DNA of 64,000 nt. Source: Flavobacteriaceae bacterium (lineage in GTDB: Bacteria; Bacteroidota; Bacteroidia; Flavobacteriales; Flavobacteriaceae). The stretch spans positions 146,587 through 210,586 of the forward strand of contig JAIXYI010000088.1 of NCBI GenBank assembly GCA_027490305.1, in the 5' to 3' direction. The notes beneath the pieces are model-generated. The model was not told the DNA's origin, searched no databases, and saw only the letters and a list, made by a program, of their open reading frames with translations. Made by a program: the position numbers and the translations under genes. Below, one piece after another: positions 56,761-64,000 of this stretch (within the stretch, counting starts at the first letter, position 1; each line of letters opens with the position of its first letter).

Positions 56761-59700
56761 GGATGAGAAAGCTGTTTTTTATCGTAATAGGGCTCCCAAT
56801 GGCACTGTCGGCCCAAACACAAACCATGAATTACGTCAAGTCAACAACATATAAAGTGGCGACGACGACTTCCCTGACGGCACCGACTGCAGATTCAGCG
56901 GACGTGCGGGTGGTATATTTTGACGGGATAGGAAGACCCATTCAGGAGTTGTCACACGCTGCCTCAGCAGACGGAACAGACATCATCCGGCACATCGAGT
57001 ACGATCTTCTGGGAAGGGTGACAAAGGAGTACCTACCCTTTCCGTCCCAAAGCAACACGATGGAATTCGACTCGAATGCACTATCAAACACCCTAAACTA
57101 CTCACAATACATCGACCAGTTCCCGTTCGCCGAGAGCCGTTTCGCGAACGACCCTATTGGGAGGCTACTCGAAAAAGGTGCTCCGGGGGCGGCATGGCAG
57201 GTAAACCCTGATGACGACAGCGACCATACCACCAAAATGGACTACGCTTTCAATACCGTTAGCGATGGCGTCTACCAATTCGCAGTCGCGTCGTCGTACA
57301 GCGCCACAGAAGACGTTTTCGTCAATACACTGGTATGTGAGAAAAAGTACCCCGCCAGCTATCTGCGAAAAGTAACGACCAAAGATCCAAACTGGACAAT
57401 AGGTAACGCGCATACTACGGAAGAGTTCACCGACGATCTAGGCAATAAAATACTCGTCCGACGGCACGACGGCGAACGCCGATACGACACGTATTATGTG
57501 TACGATCAATTCAATAAACTTGCCTATGTCATTCCGCCCAAGGCCTCTGCTGAGATGGTGTCCGAACAATCTTCGACCATACCCTACTTCTATAGCAAGA
57601 GTTTTGATATTGCGGATGTTTTGCGTACGCCGAACGGGGGGCTGGTAGGAAGTGGGGGAACCCTGACCTTAACGATACAAAATAGCGCCATAAGCTTGTC
57701 TATGAGTGCTGGATTTGCGCCTAACGTCATTTTCAATTTAGGGGCGGAATTCGAATTCGATCCCCTCCAGCCTGTACCCTATACCGAGATACCCATTACC
57801 TTTTACTACAGTACAAACGCACCAAAATACAAAGCAGTAATAGAAGGCGATACGCTGCGTTTTGAAGACCTGACACCCGAAGACGCCCCGTTTGTGTTCA
57901 ATAACTCGGTTTACTTTGGGGCCTCTCAGCCACTCGACCCGTTACTATTTAGCCAAACAACCCAATACACCATATCCGTCGACAATTCGTACTTAAATGG
58001 ACTCTGTTACCAATACCGTTATGATTACCGGGGCCGGTTGGTCAACAAACGGATTCCTGATAAGAGTTGGGAGTATATCGTATATGACCAACAGGATCGG
58101 GTAAGGGCCACAGGACCTGCAAATGCTCCGTTCACGGATAGTTCGACTGACGGCTGGCTCATAACGAAATACGACGTCTTTAACAGACCGGTACTAAAGG
58201 CTTGGAAAAGCGAAGCAACGTTCAACAACCTTACGCGTGTCGCTTTTCAGGAGGCCTGTAACGCTGCCATACAGATCAGCGAAGCGAAATTGTCTTCGGG
58301 TTCTGATAACACCGTTGCCGGGGTATCGTTCCGTTACACAAACGCTGCCGCTCCAACCTCAGATTACCACATCGCTGAACTGCTTTACTATGACGACTAT
58401 AATTTTAGCGGAGCACCCACGACGTTTACTTCAATTGAGTCGCAGGCGGTTTTCTATTCGGCGTCTAAATTACCCATTGGGTTGCCAACCGGTCAATGGA
58501 CACGTGTGCCTGAAACGACTAGCCTGACCCGCCGGAACCTTACGTATTTACTCTACGATTACAAAGCACGACCCATCCGCACATACAAAACCAACTACCT
58601 CGGCGGTTCGACCGTCAACGATGTTAAATACCATTTTTCAGGCCTTGTAGATTATGCTATTACGCGGCATAAAAGGCTTTCCCATAATGGTCTTATACGC
58701 ACCACAGATCGTTTTTCCTATTCCCCGCAAGGCAGGGTGCTGCGACACACCCACCAGGTCGATAACGGACCGGAAACGTTGCTTTCGTTTTCTAGGTATG
58801 ACGAGTTGGGAAAGCTCATCCAGAAAATCTCAGGTGGGGAGGATATTCAGGACATGACCGATGCGTGGCAAACAGTAGACTATAAGTATAACATCCGGGG
58901 TTGGCTGACCGATATTAACGACGTTACCAGCCTCAATGATGACTTATTTGCGTTCAGGTTAGACTATAACGAGGGCACCGGCGATAAGTTTTACAACGGA
59001 AACATAAGTCAAACGACCTGGATAACGGCAAGTGATAATCAGGTAAGAGCCTACCAGTATCAATATGACGCACTCGACCGGCTTACCGACGCTTTCTATA
59101 TCAAAAATCCGTGGGGTGAGTTGGGACAGCCCGATTCCTATGGTGAGCACCTGACCTATGACCGCAACGGCAACATCCTGACACTGTCCCGCAATGGCGA
59201 GTTCGAAGACCCTAGCCAATATTTGCAGATAGACGATCTTACCTACAGTTACAAGGCCAAAAGCAACCGCCTTAAGCAGGTAGCCGACGCCACACTCGAC
59301 CCAAATGGCTTCAACGACGGCGCGACTTCGAGCGACGAGTTTGATTTCGACGAGCACGGTGACCTTATTCGCGACGACAACAAAGACATAACCGCCATCA
59401 CCTATAATCATTTAGGCCTTCCGCTGAACATTACCTTTACCGGTAACCGATCAATAGGGTATCTGTATGACGCCAACGGGGCGAAGCTACGCAAAACAGT
59501 GACAGCGAACAGCACTTCAGTCGTTACGGATTACCTCGACGGATTTCAGTATCAGGATACGATCTTACAGATTTTTCCGACTTCGGAAGGATACGTCCGG
59601 TACAACAACATAGACAACACGGTCTTCTGTAACTATGTTTTTAACTACCAAGACCACTTGGGCAACAACCGTGTTTCGTATGGCCTGGATGAAAACGGTC

Positions 59701-60719
59701 GTTTGGCCATCCTGGAAGAAAACAACTATTATCCATTTGGTTTGCGACACGCCAACTATAACATGGATGCCAAAACCTATTACAAGTTTCAGGAACCCGG
59801 GAGCCCCACAACGCCTAAAGTATCAATGCTGCCTTGTACCGACTGTCCGTATAAATATAAATACAATGGGAAGGAGTTGCAGGATGAGCTGGGGCTTAAT
59901 GTTTACGCTTATGGATGGCGTGATTATGACCCCGCAATTGGACGATGGAATGTTGTCGACCCACTATCAGAAAAGTATACAACTACTTCGCCATACGCGT
60001 TTGTGCAAAACAATCCTATGGGAAATAGAGAGATTGACGGGCGTTATTTCGAAGGAAGAGATGAGAAAAGAGCTGCTCGTATTGAAAGACGCGCGGAAAA
60101 ACGTGCTGATAAGTTAGAACGAAAGGCAGCAAAAATTGAAGCGAGGGGAGGTAATTCAGGCGATTTGCGAGACAGAGCTTCAGAGCTTCGCTCAACGGCG
60201 CAAGATGTTCGAGATATGAGAAATGATGGTGATACACAGTATAAGTATGCGAGTGCCTCAAAACCTGGAACTGCAGGGTCAGGCACAAATGGTAATGGCC
60301 ATGAGGTAGTTACAATGTACACGGAGCGTAATATGGGAAGCCAAATCCACGAAACACGACATGGTGGACAACATTCGAGAGGCGAAGTCAATGCTGTAAC
60401 TCAAGATAATTCGATTACTGCAGAAGTAAGTGCGTATAGAGCACAATATTCATGGAGTGGCACTTTAAATCTCCCAACTCTCGATTCATCGACAATTCCT
60501 ACTAATATTGTAGATTTCCAAACAGATATTGTTAATCGAGCGTTAATGGATAAGAATGAATTGCCATTAAGTGTTCGTATCACTAATATTACTAATATTA
60601 ATCAAATTAACTCTGGAGTAATTAGTAATATTGTAGAAGTCGGTCAGGGAGGCGGAATTGCACCGTTACCAACTGTCCAAAACTATTTGATGTGGATTTA
60701 TGCTGGACTGAAACCATAA
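56757..60719 (+). CDS. RHS protein with DUF6443 N-terminus and metallopeptidase-like C-terminal tip
   Basis: A 1320-residue exported polymorphic-toxin-type protein: signal peptide (MRKLFFIVIGLPMALSAQ), DUF6443 module (YFDGIGRPIQELSHAASADGTDIIRHIEYDLLGRVTKEYLPF), YD/RHS repeats through the middle, and the RHS core (YNGKELQDELGLNVYAYGWRDYDPAIGRWNVVDPLSEKY) ending near residue 1097. Then comes a charged coiled coil (KRAARIERRAEKRADKLERKAAKI) and an AT-rich tip. The tip has HETRH at 1198-1202 (SQIHETRHGGQ) and EVSAYRAQYSW further on, the HExxH...E layout of a zinc peptidase. The core normally encloses and releases such tips. The usual DPDG after the core reads REIDG here. A lipoprotein gene follows 4 bases later. 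Confidence 0.88.
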   Translation: MRMRKLFFIVIGLPMALSAQTQTMNYVKSTTYKVATTTSLTAPTADSADVRVVYFDGIGRPIQELSHAASADGTDIIRHIEYDLLGRVTKEYLPFPSQSNTMEFDSNALSNTLNYSQYIDQFPFAESRFANDPIGRLLEKGAPGAAWQVNPDDDSDHTTKMDYAFNTVSDGVYQFAVASSYSATEDVFVNTLVCEKKYPASYLRKVTTKDPNWTIGNAHTTEEFTDDLGNKILVRRHDGERRYDTYYVYDQFNKLAYVIPPKASAEMVSEQSSTIPYFYSKSFDIADVLRTPNGGLVGSGGTLTLTIQNSAISLSMSAGFAPNVIFNLGAEFEFDPLQPVPYTEIPITFYYSTNAPKYKAVIEGDTLRFEDLTPEDAPFVFNNSVYFGASQPLDPLLFSQTTQYTISVDNSYLNGLCYQYRYDYRGRLVNKRIPDKSWEYIVYDQQDRVRATGPANAPFTDSSTDGWLITKYDVFNRPVLKAWKSEATFNNLTRVAFQEACNAAIQISEAKLSSGSDNTVAGVSFRYTNAAAPTSDYHIAELLYYDDYNFSGAPTTFTSIESQAVFYSASKLPIGLPTGQWTRVPETTSLTRRNLTYLLYDYKARPIRTYKTNYLGGSTVNDVKYHFSGLVDYAITRHKRLSHNGLIRTTDRFSYSPQGRVLRHTHQVDNGPETLLSFSRYDELGKLIQKISGGEDIQDMTDAWQTVDYKYNIRGWLTDINDVTSLNDDLFAFRLDYNEGTGDKFYNGNISQTTWITASDNQVRAYQYQYDALDRLTDAFYIKNPWGELGQPDSYGEHLTYDRNGNILTLSRNGEFEDPSQYLQIDDLTYSYKAKSNRLKQVADATLDPNGFNDGATSSDEFDFDEHGDLIRDDNKDITAITYNHLGLPLNITFTGNRSIGYLYDANGAKLRKTVTANSTSVVTDYLDGFQYQDTILQIFPTSEGYVRYNNIDNTVFCNYVFNYQDHLGNNRVSYGLDENGRLAILEENNYYPFGLRHANYNMDAKTYYKFQEPGSPTTPKVSMLPCTDCPYKYKYNGKELQDELGLNVYAYGWRDYDPAIGRWNVVDPLSEKYTTTSPYAFVQNNPMGNREIDGRYFEGRDEKRAARIERRAEKRADKLERKAAKIEARGGNSGDLRDRASELRSTAQDVRDMRNDGDTQYKYASASKPGTAGSGTNGNGHEVVTMYTERNMGSQIHETRHGGQHSRGEVNAVTQDNSITAEVSAYRAQYSWSGTLNLPTLDSSTIPTNIVDFQTDIVNRALMDKNELPLSVRITNITNINQINSGVISNIVEVGQGGGIAPLPTVQNYLMWIYAGLKP

Positions 60720-60723
60720 TGAT

Positions 60724-61095
60724 ATGAAAACAGTAAAAAATTCATTAATTGCGCTTACAGTATTTTTTGTCGCGTGCGCGGGAAATAAAAGAAACAACAG
60801 TGAAGTTACCTATTTGGATACAGATGGTCTTTCACTTTTATACGAAATGACAAACGGAACTAATGGTTTATTGGTCGTGAATAGTATTGATACAATTCCT
60901 TTCACCTACAAAGTGTCGAAATCTAATGAAAAAATCATTGACAGCAAAACCTTAAAGTCTAAAAACACTTCCATTTATCTTTACCATATTGAATATTCAC
61001 AGAATTATTCAAGATATTCCGTACTCGAAAAGTTTAAAGTTTTGCCTTCACTCAGACGTAAAACTATTTTTAGGTATGAATCCCACGTAAAGTAA
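60724..61095 (+). CDS. Small lipoprotein, candidate immunity protein
   Basis: A 123-residue protein with a lipoprotein signal (MKTVKNSLIALTVFFVAC, Cys18) and no recognised family. It starts 4 bases after the RHS stop, is as AT-rich as the RHS tip, and would be anchored at the periplasmic side. Position and size fit an immunity partner of the tip; there is no direct proof. It could also be an unrelated surface lipoprotein. Confidence 0.6.
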   Translation: MKTVKNSLIALTVFFVACAGNKRNNSEVTYLDTDGLSLLYEMTNGTNGLLVVNSIDTIPFTYKVSKSNEKIIDSKTLKSKNTSIYLYHIEYSQNYSRYSVLEKFKVLPSLRRKTIFRYESHVK

Positions 61096-61114
61096 ATGAT
61101 ATACGAATTATTGA

Positions 61115-61153
61115 GGTAATGTATCAGATGGGTAATGTACCAGATGTGTTGAT
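61115..61153. repeat. Two tandem copies of a GGTAATGTACCAGATG repeat
   Basis: A short copy (61115-61130, GGTAATGTATCAGATG) is followed by a 23-base copy (61131-61153, GGTAATGTACCAGATG then TGTTGAT). Two more copies occur at 62112-62134 and 62146-62168, each at the end of a gene or gene remnant in this locus. Confidence 0.8.
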
Positions 61154-61218
61154 ACACCCAAAACCAACCCTCCACACCAGCAAATACGCGGTTCATTGAA
61201 ATCGATAACTCTAAAACA

Positions 61219-61240
61219 GAAACAGCCTCCGGGCTGTTTC
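61219..61240 (+). other. Perfect 9-bp hairpin (GAAACAGCC)
   Basis: GAAACAGCC (61219-61227), loop TCCG, GGCTGTTTC (61232-61240). The same stem with a different loop occurs at 63624-63645, and both are followed within 10-40 bases by a REP copy. No good T-run follows this copy. Confidence 0.75.
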
Positions 61241-61248
61241 GTTATACC

Positions 61249-61277
61249 CGATGGCGCGGATTTGCAATCCGTGCCCG
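61249..61277 (+). repeat. REP-like element, copy 1
   Basis: A 29-base element, CGATGGCGCGGATTTGCAAT then CCGTGCCCG. It has an internal hairpin (GGATT-TGC-AATCC). It is repeated exactly in inverse orientation at 61379-61407, and nearly at 63685 and 63916. Confidence 0.85.
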
Positions 61278-61378
61278 TGGTTTAGTACTTTAGTTCGGCC
61301 CGGAATTACGCGGGGCTGTCGAATGAGTTTGAGGTAACGGTTTTGGAGTTAGTTATGTAAGTACTTGGATTAGTAGAG
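61278..61378. other. 101-base interval between inverted REP copies
   Basis: The interval contains one short open stretch (about 23 codons, SSARNYAGLSNEFEVTVLELVM, ending at a TAA near 61360) that could be the end of a lost gene. Nothing larger is supported. Together with 61096-61248 it makes a 360-base region without an intact gene. Confidence 0.35.
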
Positions 61379-61407
61379 CGGGCACGGATTGCAAATCCGC
61401 GCCATCG
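61379..61407 (-). repeat. REP-like element, copy 2 (inverted)
   Basis: Exact reverse complement of 61249-61277. The pair brackets a 101-base interval. Confidence 0.85.
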
Positions 61408-61463
61408 TGGCTCGAACCGCAATGGATTGGCAAGAAAGATATCTTAAACTATTGACACCATGA
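61408..61463 (+). pseudogene. Short tail of a displaced reading frame, stop overlapping the next start
   Basis: Directly behind REP copy 2 a frame reads VARTAMDWQERYLKLLTP and stops at TGA 61461-61463, overlapping the next ATG as ATGA. This looks like the last residues of a lost tip gene that was coupled to the following gene. It is too short to test by family. Confidence 0.35.
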
Positions 61464-62098
61464 ATTGGAGTTTCTTTTCGCTATTATTGATTTCCGTCTC
61501 ATTTTCCCACAGTACCTTTGCCCAACAAGGAACAGATCCGGAATTCATATTTAAAACATATCTTTTTCTTGACAAAGAAAACGTTACGTCATCTTCTTTA
61601 CCACTTCAAGTAACAAAAAGTGATTCCCTATTTAACGTCTTTATGGATGTTACAAAGATTGAGTTTGAAGAACTTCCCGTTTCAAATAGTTTGCCGTACT
61701 TCTATTCCAATAGATATCACTTTTACCAGTTGAAACAGGTGTCGCACAGTATTGATGACGTTGTCAAATCTCGGTATTTTGACGTGCCTATCTGTCAATC
61801 TTCTCCTTACGTAATTTGTATAAATGACAACACCGGGGTTAGCTATCGTATTTCAGGCTTTAAGTCATCTGATTTCCTTTCTTTCCTGAAGCAATTTAAA
61901 ATCTCTTACCAAGAAACGCATGGCAAAAGATTGAGCGCCGCGAATTTTTTACGTAAATACAAGGTAAATGGGATTGATTTTTACTGCCTTTACAAGGGCC
62001 TGAGAAGTACGGGGTCAGGGTACGAAAGATATCCCTGCCTAAATGATTGCACTCAAGGCGGGGCCATTGGTAACATGTCAAATGCCGTGATTCGGTAA
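61460..62098 (+). CDS. Exported protein of unknown function, candidate orphan immunity protein
   Basis: A 212-residue protein with a signal peptide (MNWSFFSLLLISVSFSHSTFAQ). The mature part has no family I recognise; it is rich in Phe, Ser and Tyr (LPYFYSNRYHFYQLKQVSHSIDDVVKSRYF, NFLRKYKVNGIDFYCLYKGLRS) and has paired Cys near the end (YPCLNDCTQ). The AT-rich composition matches the RHS tip and its partner. Its start is coupled by ATGA to the remnant upstream, and a 23-bp repeat follows. Confidence 0.6.
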   Translation: MNWSFFSLLLISVSFSHSTFAQQGTDPEFIFKTYLFLDKENVTSSSLPLQVTKSDSLFNVFMDVTKIEFEELPVSNSLPYFYSNRYHFYQLKQVSHSIDDVVKSRYFDVPICQSSPYVICINDNTGVSYRISGFKSSDFLSFLKQFKISYQETHGKRLSAANFLRKYKVNGIDFYCLYKGLRSTGSGYERYPCLNDCTQGGAIGNMSNAVIR

Positions 62099-62111
62099 CA
62101 CAAATTATAGC

Positions 62112-62168
62112 GGTAATGTACCAAATGTGTTGATGCCCCCAAAACGGTAATGTACCAAATGTGTTGAT
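62112..62168. repeat. Two tandem copies of the 23-bp GGTAATGTACCAAATG repeat
   Basis: Identical 23-base copies (62112-62134 and 62146-62168: GGTAATGTACCAAATG then TGTTGAT) separated by 11 bases ending CCCCAAAAC. They resemble 61131-61153 with one change. A tip-like reading frame opens right after the second copy. Confidence 0.85.
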
Positions 62169-62969
62169 AGATCAAAAAAACCAATTCGGACGGCAGGTCA
62201 TGGGCCGACCCGAACGATACAGACGAGAAAAGCAAGCATCGGGATGAAGATGATGAGCAAATTGGTGCGGATGGATTGACGAATAGTCAATGGATACAGG
62301 CCTCTAGACCCTCCAAATATTCAGGCTTTTATGCGACTCTTTTTCGTTCTCACAACAGAAAAGTTGAAAAATCCAAATATGAAAAGACAACTCTGTCCAA
62401 ACAGATAAAAGAGTATTACCGTGACAAAGATGACGAATATATGGATGCACAAGATTTGAACGCAGTTAGCGAAATGATTGAAAACGTTCCTATCTTGCGT
62501 AGTAAATGGCGACGACTTAAAGGAAAAATCACCTTGAAAGTTGTAAATTTAAGTAATGGGCCCAATAGTTTGTTCCAGGAAGCACTTACCGATAATCGCC
62601 AACGCGACCCCAATACGGATCAATTGACAGAGGGCGAATTCAATTTCAAAAATACACCGTACATACATATATTTAAGCGCATTTTCAAGTCCACAAAATC
62701 TTGGCGGTACCATTCTACATGAATTCGGTCATGGCTTTTCTTTTACGACTGGTTTTCTAGCGGCAAATATTCGAACCTACGGACAAGATTTCGCGATCAC
62801 GATGGATGAAATCTTTGCTTTTCATTTTGCTGATTTTGCGGGTGGAGTAAACCCTTTTGATAGCGCCCATTACCAATTCAATAGAGCAGTTTTAAGTGAT
62901 TATGCAGGTCAGGGATATGTTCCATACGATTTATTAACACAAATTATAACTCATGCATCTCATTTCTAA
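62169..62969 (+). pseudogene. Frameshifted orphan RHS-type tip with HEFGH zinc-peptidase motif
   Basis: A frame opens at 62169, reads NSDGRSWADPNDTDEKSKHRDEDDE and continues as an AT-rich domain (TLSKQIKEYYRDKDDEYMDAQDLNAVSEM) to about 62660, then ends at a TGA near 62720. In the +1 frame the protein continues convincingly: YLSAFSSPQNLGGTILHEFGHGFSF, then MDEIFAFHFADFAGG, to a TAA at 62967-62969. One indel near 62650-62680 explains both. HEFGH plus a downstream Glu is a gluzincin-like layout. There is no signal peptide or RHS core in front, so it is a displaced tip. An in-frame TTG at 62276 is the only late start. The end overlaps the next gene by 17 bases. Confidence 0.65.
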
Positions 62970-63591
62970 ATCTGTATTACTTTCTTTTCTAGTTAGCATG
63001 TCATGCAAAAATCCTAAAGAGGATGGATTATTACCAAGTCCCAAAAGGGAGAGTTCTATTGAACACCATTCTAAAGGGGTCAAATTCGACAGCATCGCTT
63101 TCCGAAACCTTACTGCGTTGGGAAAATCGCGTGAGATATTATGCACCGCGTATAAATATACCTTAAACGCACAGAAACGCATTGAGGAGAAAGCGAAGTA
63201 TGCGGAATACAAGGCAAAATGCAGTCAACTTTTATTAAATGGAACATCGGTGTTTGTGTATTATTACAGTGGGATTGCCCAAGCTAATGATTCTCTTCAG
63301 ATTGACGCTAATAGAGTATTGTGGAATGGACGGTTGCTAATCCCCTTGAAGGAAAGGGAAATTGGCAGTATTGGTCTTATAAAAAAGTTCTATTGTGAGG
63401 GCAGTCCATCTCATGCAATGGGGGAGAATATTTACATATCAGATGATTATGGGGTTATATGTAGAGATTTTGTGTCTGATAAATCTGGATTTATCTACTA
63501 TGGATATCAGCCGCAAGCGCTTCAAAAGAAGCTGAGGGAAAATTTGGATTTTTTTGCCTTCGAAACCCGCAGTGGGACGCTGTACTATTGA
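62953..63591 (+). CDS. Exported (lipo)protein, candidate partner of the HEFGH tip
   Basis: A 212-residue protein that starts inside the end of the frameshifted tip (17-base overlap). The N-terminus MHLISKSVLLSFLVSMSC looks like a lipoprotein signal with Cys18, though the lipobox is not ideal. The mature part has a charged helix (YTLNAQKRIEEKAKYAEYKAKC) and Tyr-rich strands. No family is recognised. Overlap with the tip suggests a toxin/immunity pair in origin. Confidence 0.6.
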   Translation: MHLISKSVLLSFLVSMSCKNPKEDGLLPSPKRESSIEHHSKGVKFDSIAFRNLTALGKSREILCTAYKYTLNAQKRIEEKAKYAEYKAKCSQLLLNGTSVFVYYYSGIAQANDSLQIDANRVLWNGRLLIPLKEREIGSIGLIKKFYCEGSPSHAMGENIYISDDYGVICRDFVSDKSGFIYYGYQPQALQKKLRENLDFFAFETRSGTLYY

Positions 63592-63623
63592 CATGATACT
63601 TACGACGGTTTGATACAAAAACA

Positions 63624-63655
63624 GAAACAGCCGGGAGGCTGTTTCGTTTATTTTT
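63624..63655 (+). terminator. Terminator with the GAAACAGCC stem, second copy
   Basis: GAAACAGCC (63624-63632), loop GGGA, GGCTGTTTC (63637-63645), then GTTTATTTTT. This copy is a good terminator and repeats the stem at 61219-61240. Confidence 0.85.
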
Positions 63656-63684
63656 AAGCGTTTAAAAGCAAAATAATGGAGCCC

Positions 63685-63710
63685 CGATGGCGCGGATTTG
63701 CAGTCCGTGC
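63685..63710 (+). repeat. REP-like element, copy 3
   Basis: CGATGGCGCGGATTTGCAGT then CCGTGC; one change from copy 1, and the last three bases (CCG) are replaced by TTG at the joint with the next segment. Confidence 0.8.
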
Positions 63711-63952
63711 TTGACCAAAAAGAAAAAGAAAAGAAAGAAGGTGACAATAAAAAAGATGACAAAAAAGCCAAAAACAAAAAAAATAAACCGCAATCTACAA
63801 ATTCACAGGAAAAAAGTGATCAGCCCATATGGTTTAGTCCATTAGACGACAGCGAGTTATATGAGCAGTCGTTAGACGAAACAGAAAGTCTAATGGTCGA
63901 TAATGAATTTGCCCAGATGGCGCGGACTTGCAGTCCGTGCCCGCTCCAATAG
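63698..63952 (+). pseudogene. Lysine/acid-rich fragment between two direct REP copies
   Basis: An open frame of 84 codons whose only start (TTG) lies inside REP copy 3 and whose end lies behind REP copy 4. It reads LDQKEKEKKEGDNKKDDKKA, NKPQSTNSQEKSDQPIWF and LDDSELYEQSLDETESLMVD. The Lys/Glu/Asp-rich start resembles the linker after an RHS core. It is probably a remnant inserted between REPs, not a working gene. Confidence 0.35.
63916..63943 (+). repeat. REP-like element, copy 4
   Basis: GATGGCGCGGACTTGCAGTC then CGTGCCCG, in direct orientation to copies 1 and 3 with a T-to-C and an A-to-G change. The stem is kept (GGACT-TGC-AGTCC), which points to selection for the hairpin or recent spread. 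Confidence 0.8.
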
Positions 63953-64000
63953 TTAAGCCGTGCCTACAAAAGCTAATGGTTTAGATAAAAAACAAAAGTA

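Noticed and set aside
61115..62168. Insertion sequence between the 23-bp repeats
   Set aside because: No transposase is found between the copies, and the copies are direct and partly tandem, so only a remnant or recombination site can be proposed.

Overview
The window is a piece of chromosome from a member of the Flavobacteriaceae (Bacteroidota), probably Flavobacterium or a close relative of mid GC content. The evidence is gldB-gldC gliding genes, a type IX secretion (T9SS) sorting domain, exosortase XrtF with its partner, a short RpoD/SigA without region 1.1, an HYC_CC_PP protein, a flavobacterial-style DnaG, and promoters with the Bacteroidota TAnnTTTG box (rpsO, mraZ, mtfA).

Layout. 1-8.5 kb: the tail of an unidentified gene, an ECF sigma factor with a membrane protein and an outer-membrane-type protein, dnaG, a LuxR-type response regulator, nadE, gldB-gldC and engB. 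8.6-25.4 kb: an alpha/beta hydrolase, then a compact division and cell-wall (dcw) cluster: mraZ-rsmH-ftsL-ftsI(PASTA)-murE-mraY-murD-ftsW-murG-murC-ftsQ-ftsA-ftsZ, with many 4-8 bp overlaps and a strong terminator after ftsZ. 25.6-33.3 kb: a YqeY protein, tRNA-Arg(CCG) followed by a decayed repeat region, mtfA, a DUF72 protein, rpe, rpoD, and uncharacterised secreted or regulatory proteins. 33.5-41.7 kb: pnp, rpsO, a GAF-type methionine sulfoxide reductase, xrtF and its partner, a probable metal-handling set (HYC_CC_PP protein, TonB receptor, HMA protein), and a DedA protein. 41.7-51 kb: a large macroglobulin-like secreted protein, groEL-groES, then a minus-strand set of sigma-54 activator, lptE, a repeat-type protein and secG, and finally miaB.

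From about 51 kb the window becomes accessory. A 770-base leader region precedes a T9SS-secreted repeat protein, a SpvB/RHS-like protein and a 1320-residue RHS protein. The RHS core is followed by an AT-rich tip with an HETRH zinc-peptidase-like motif and then by a small lipoprotein gene, which looks like an effector/immunity pair. Behind it lie apparent displaced tips and partners: a short tip tail whose stop overlaps the next start (ATGA), a frameshifted second metallopeptidase tip (HEFGH) overlapping another lipoprotein gene, and a lysine-rich fragment between REP copies. REP-like elements, hairpins and 23-bp direct repeats mark the joints. This decaying RHS tip array is the most interesting part of the window.

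A second theme is short tandem repeats. At least eight spacers carry arrays with a 7-bp period and different motifs. The same GGCAGTA heptamer and a CAGTCG hexamer also occur in frame inside the T9SS protein gene, where they lengthen loops of its repeats. A dispersed element of about 90-130 bp occurs three times (25508, 26670, 49316). DnaG has lost all four zinc-ligand residues of its CHC2 domain.
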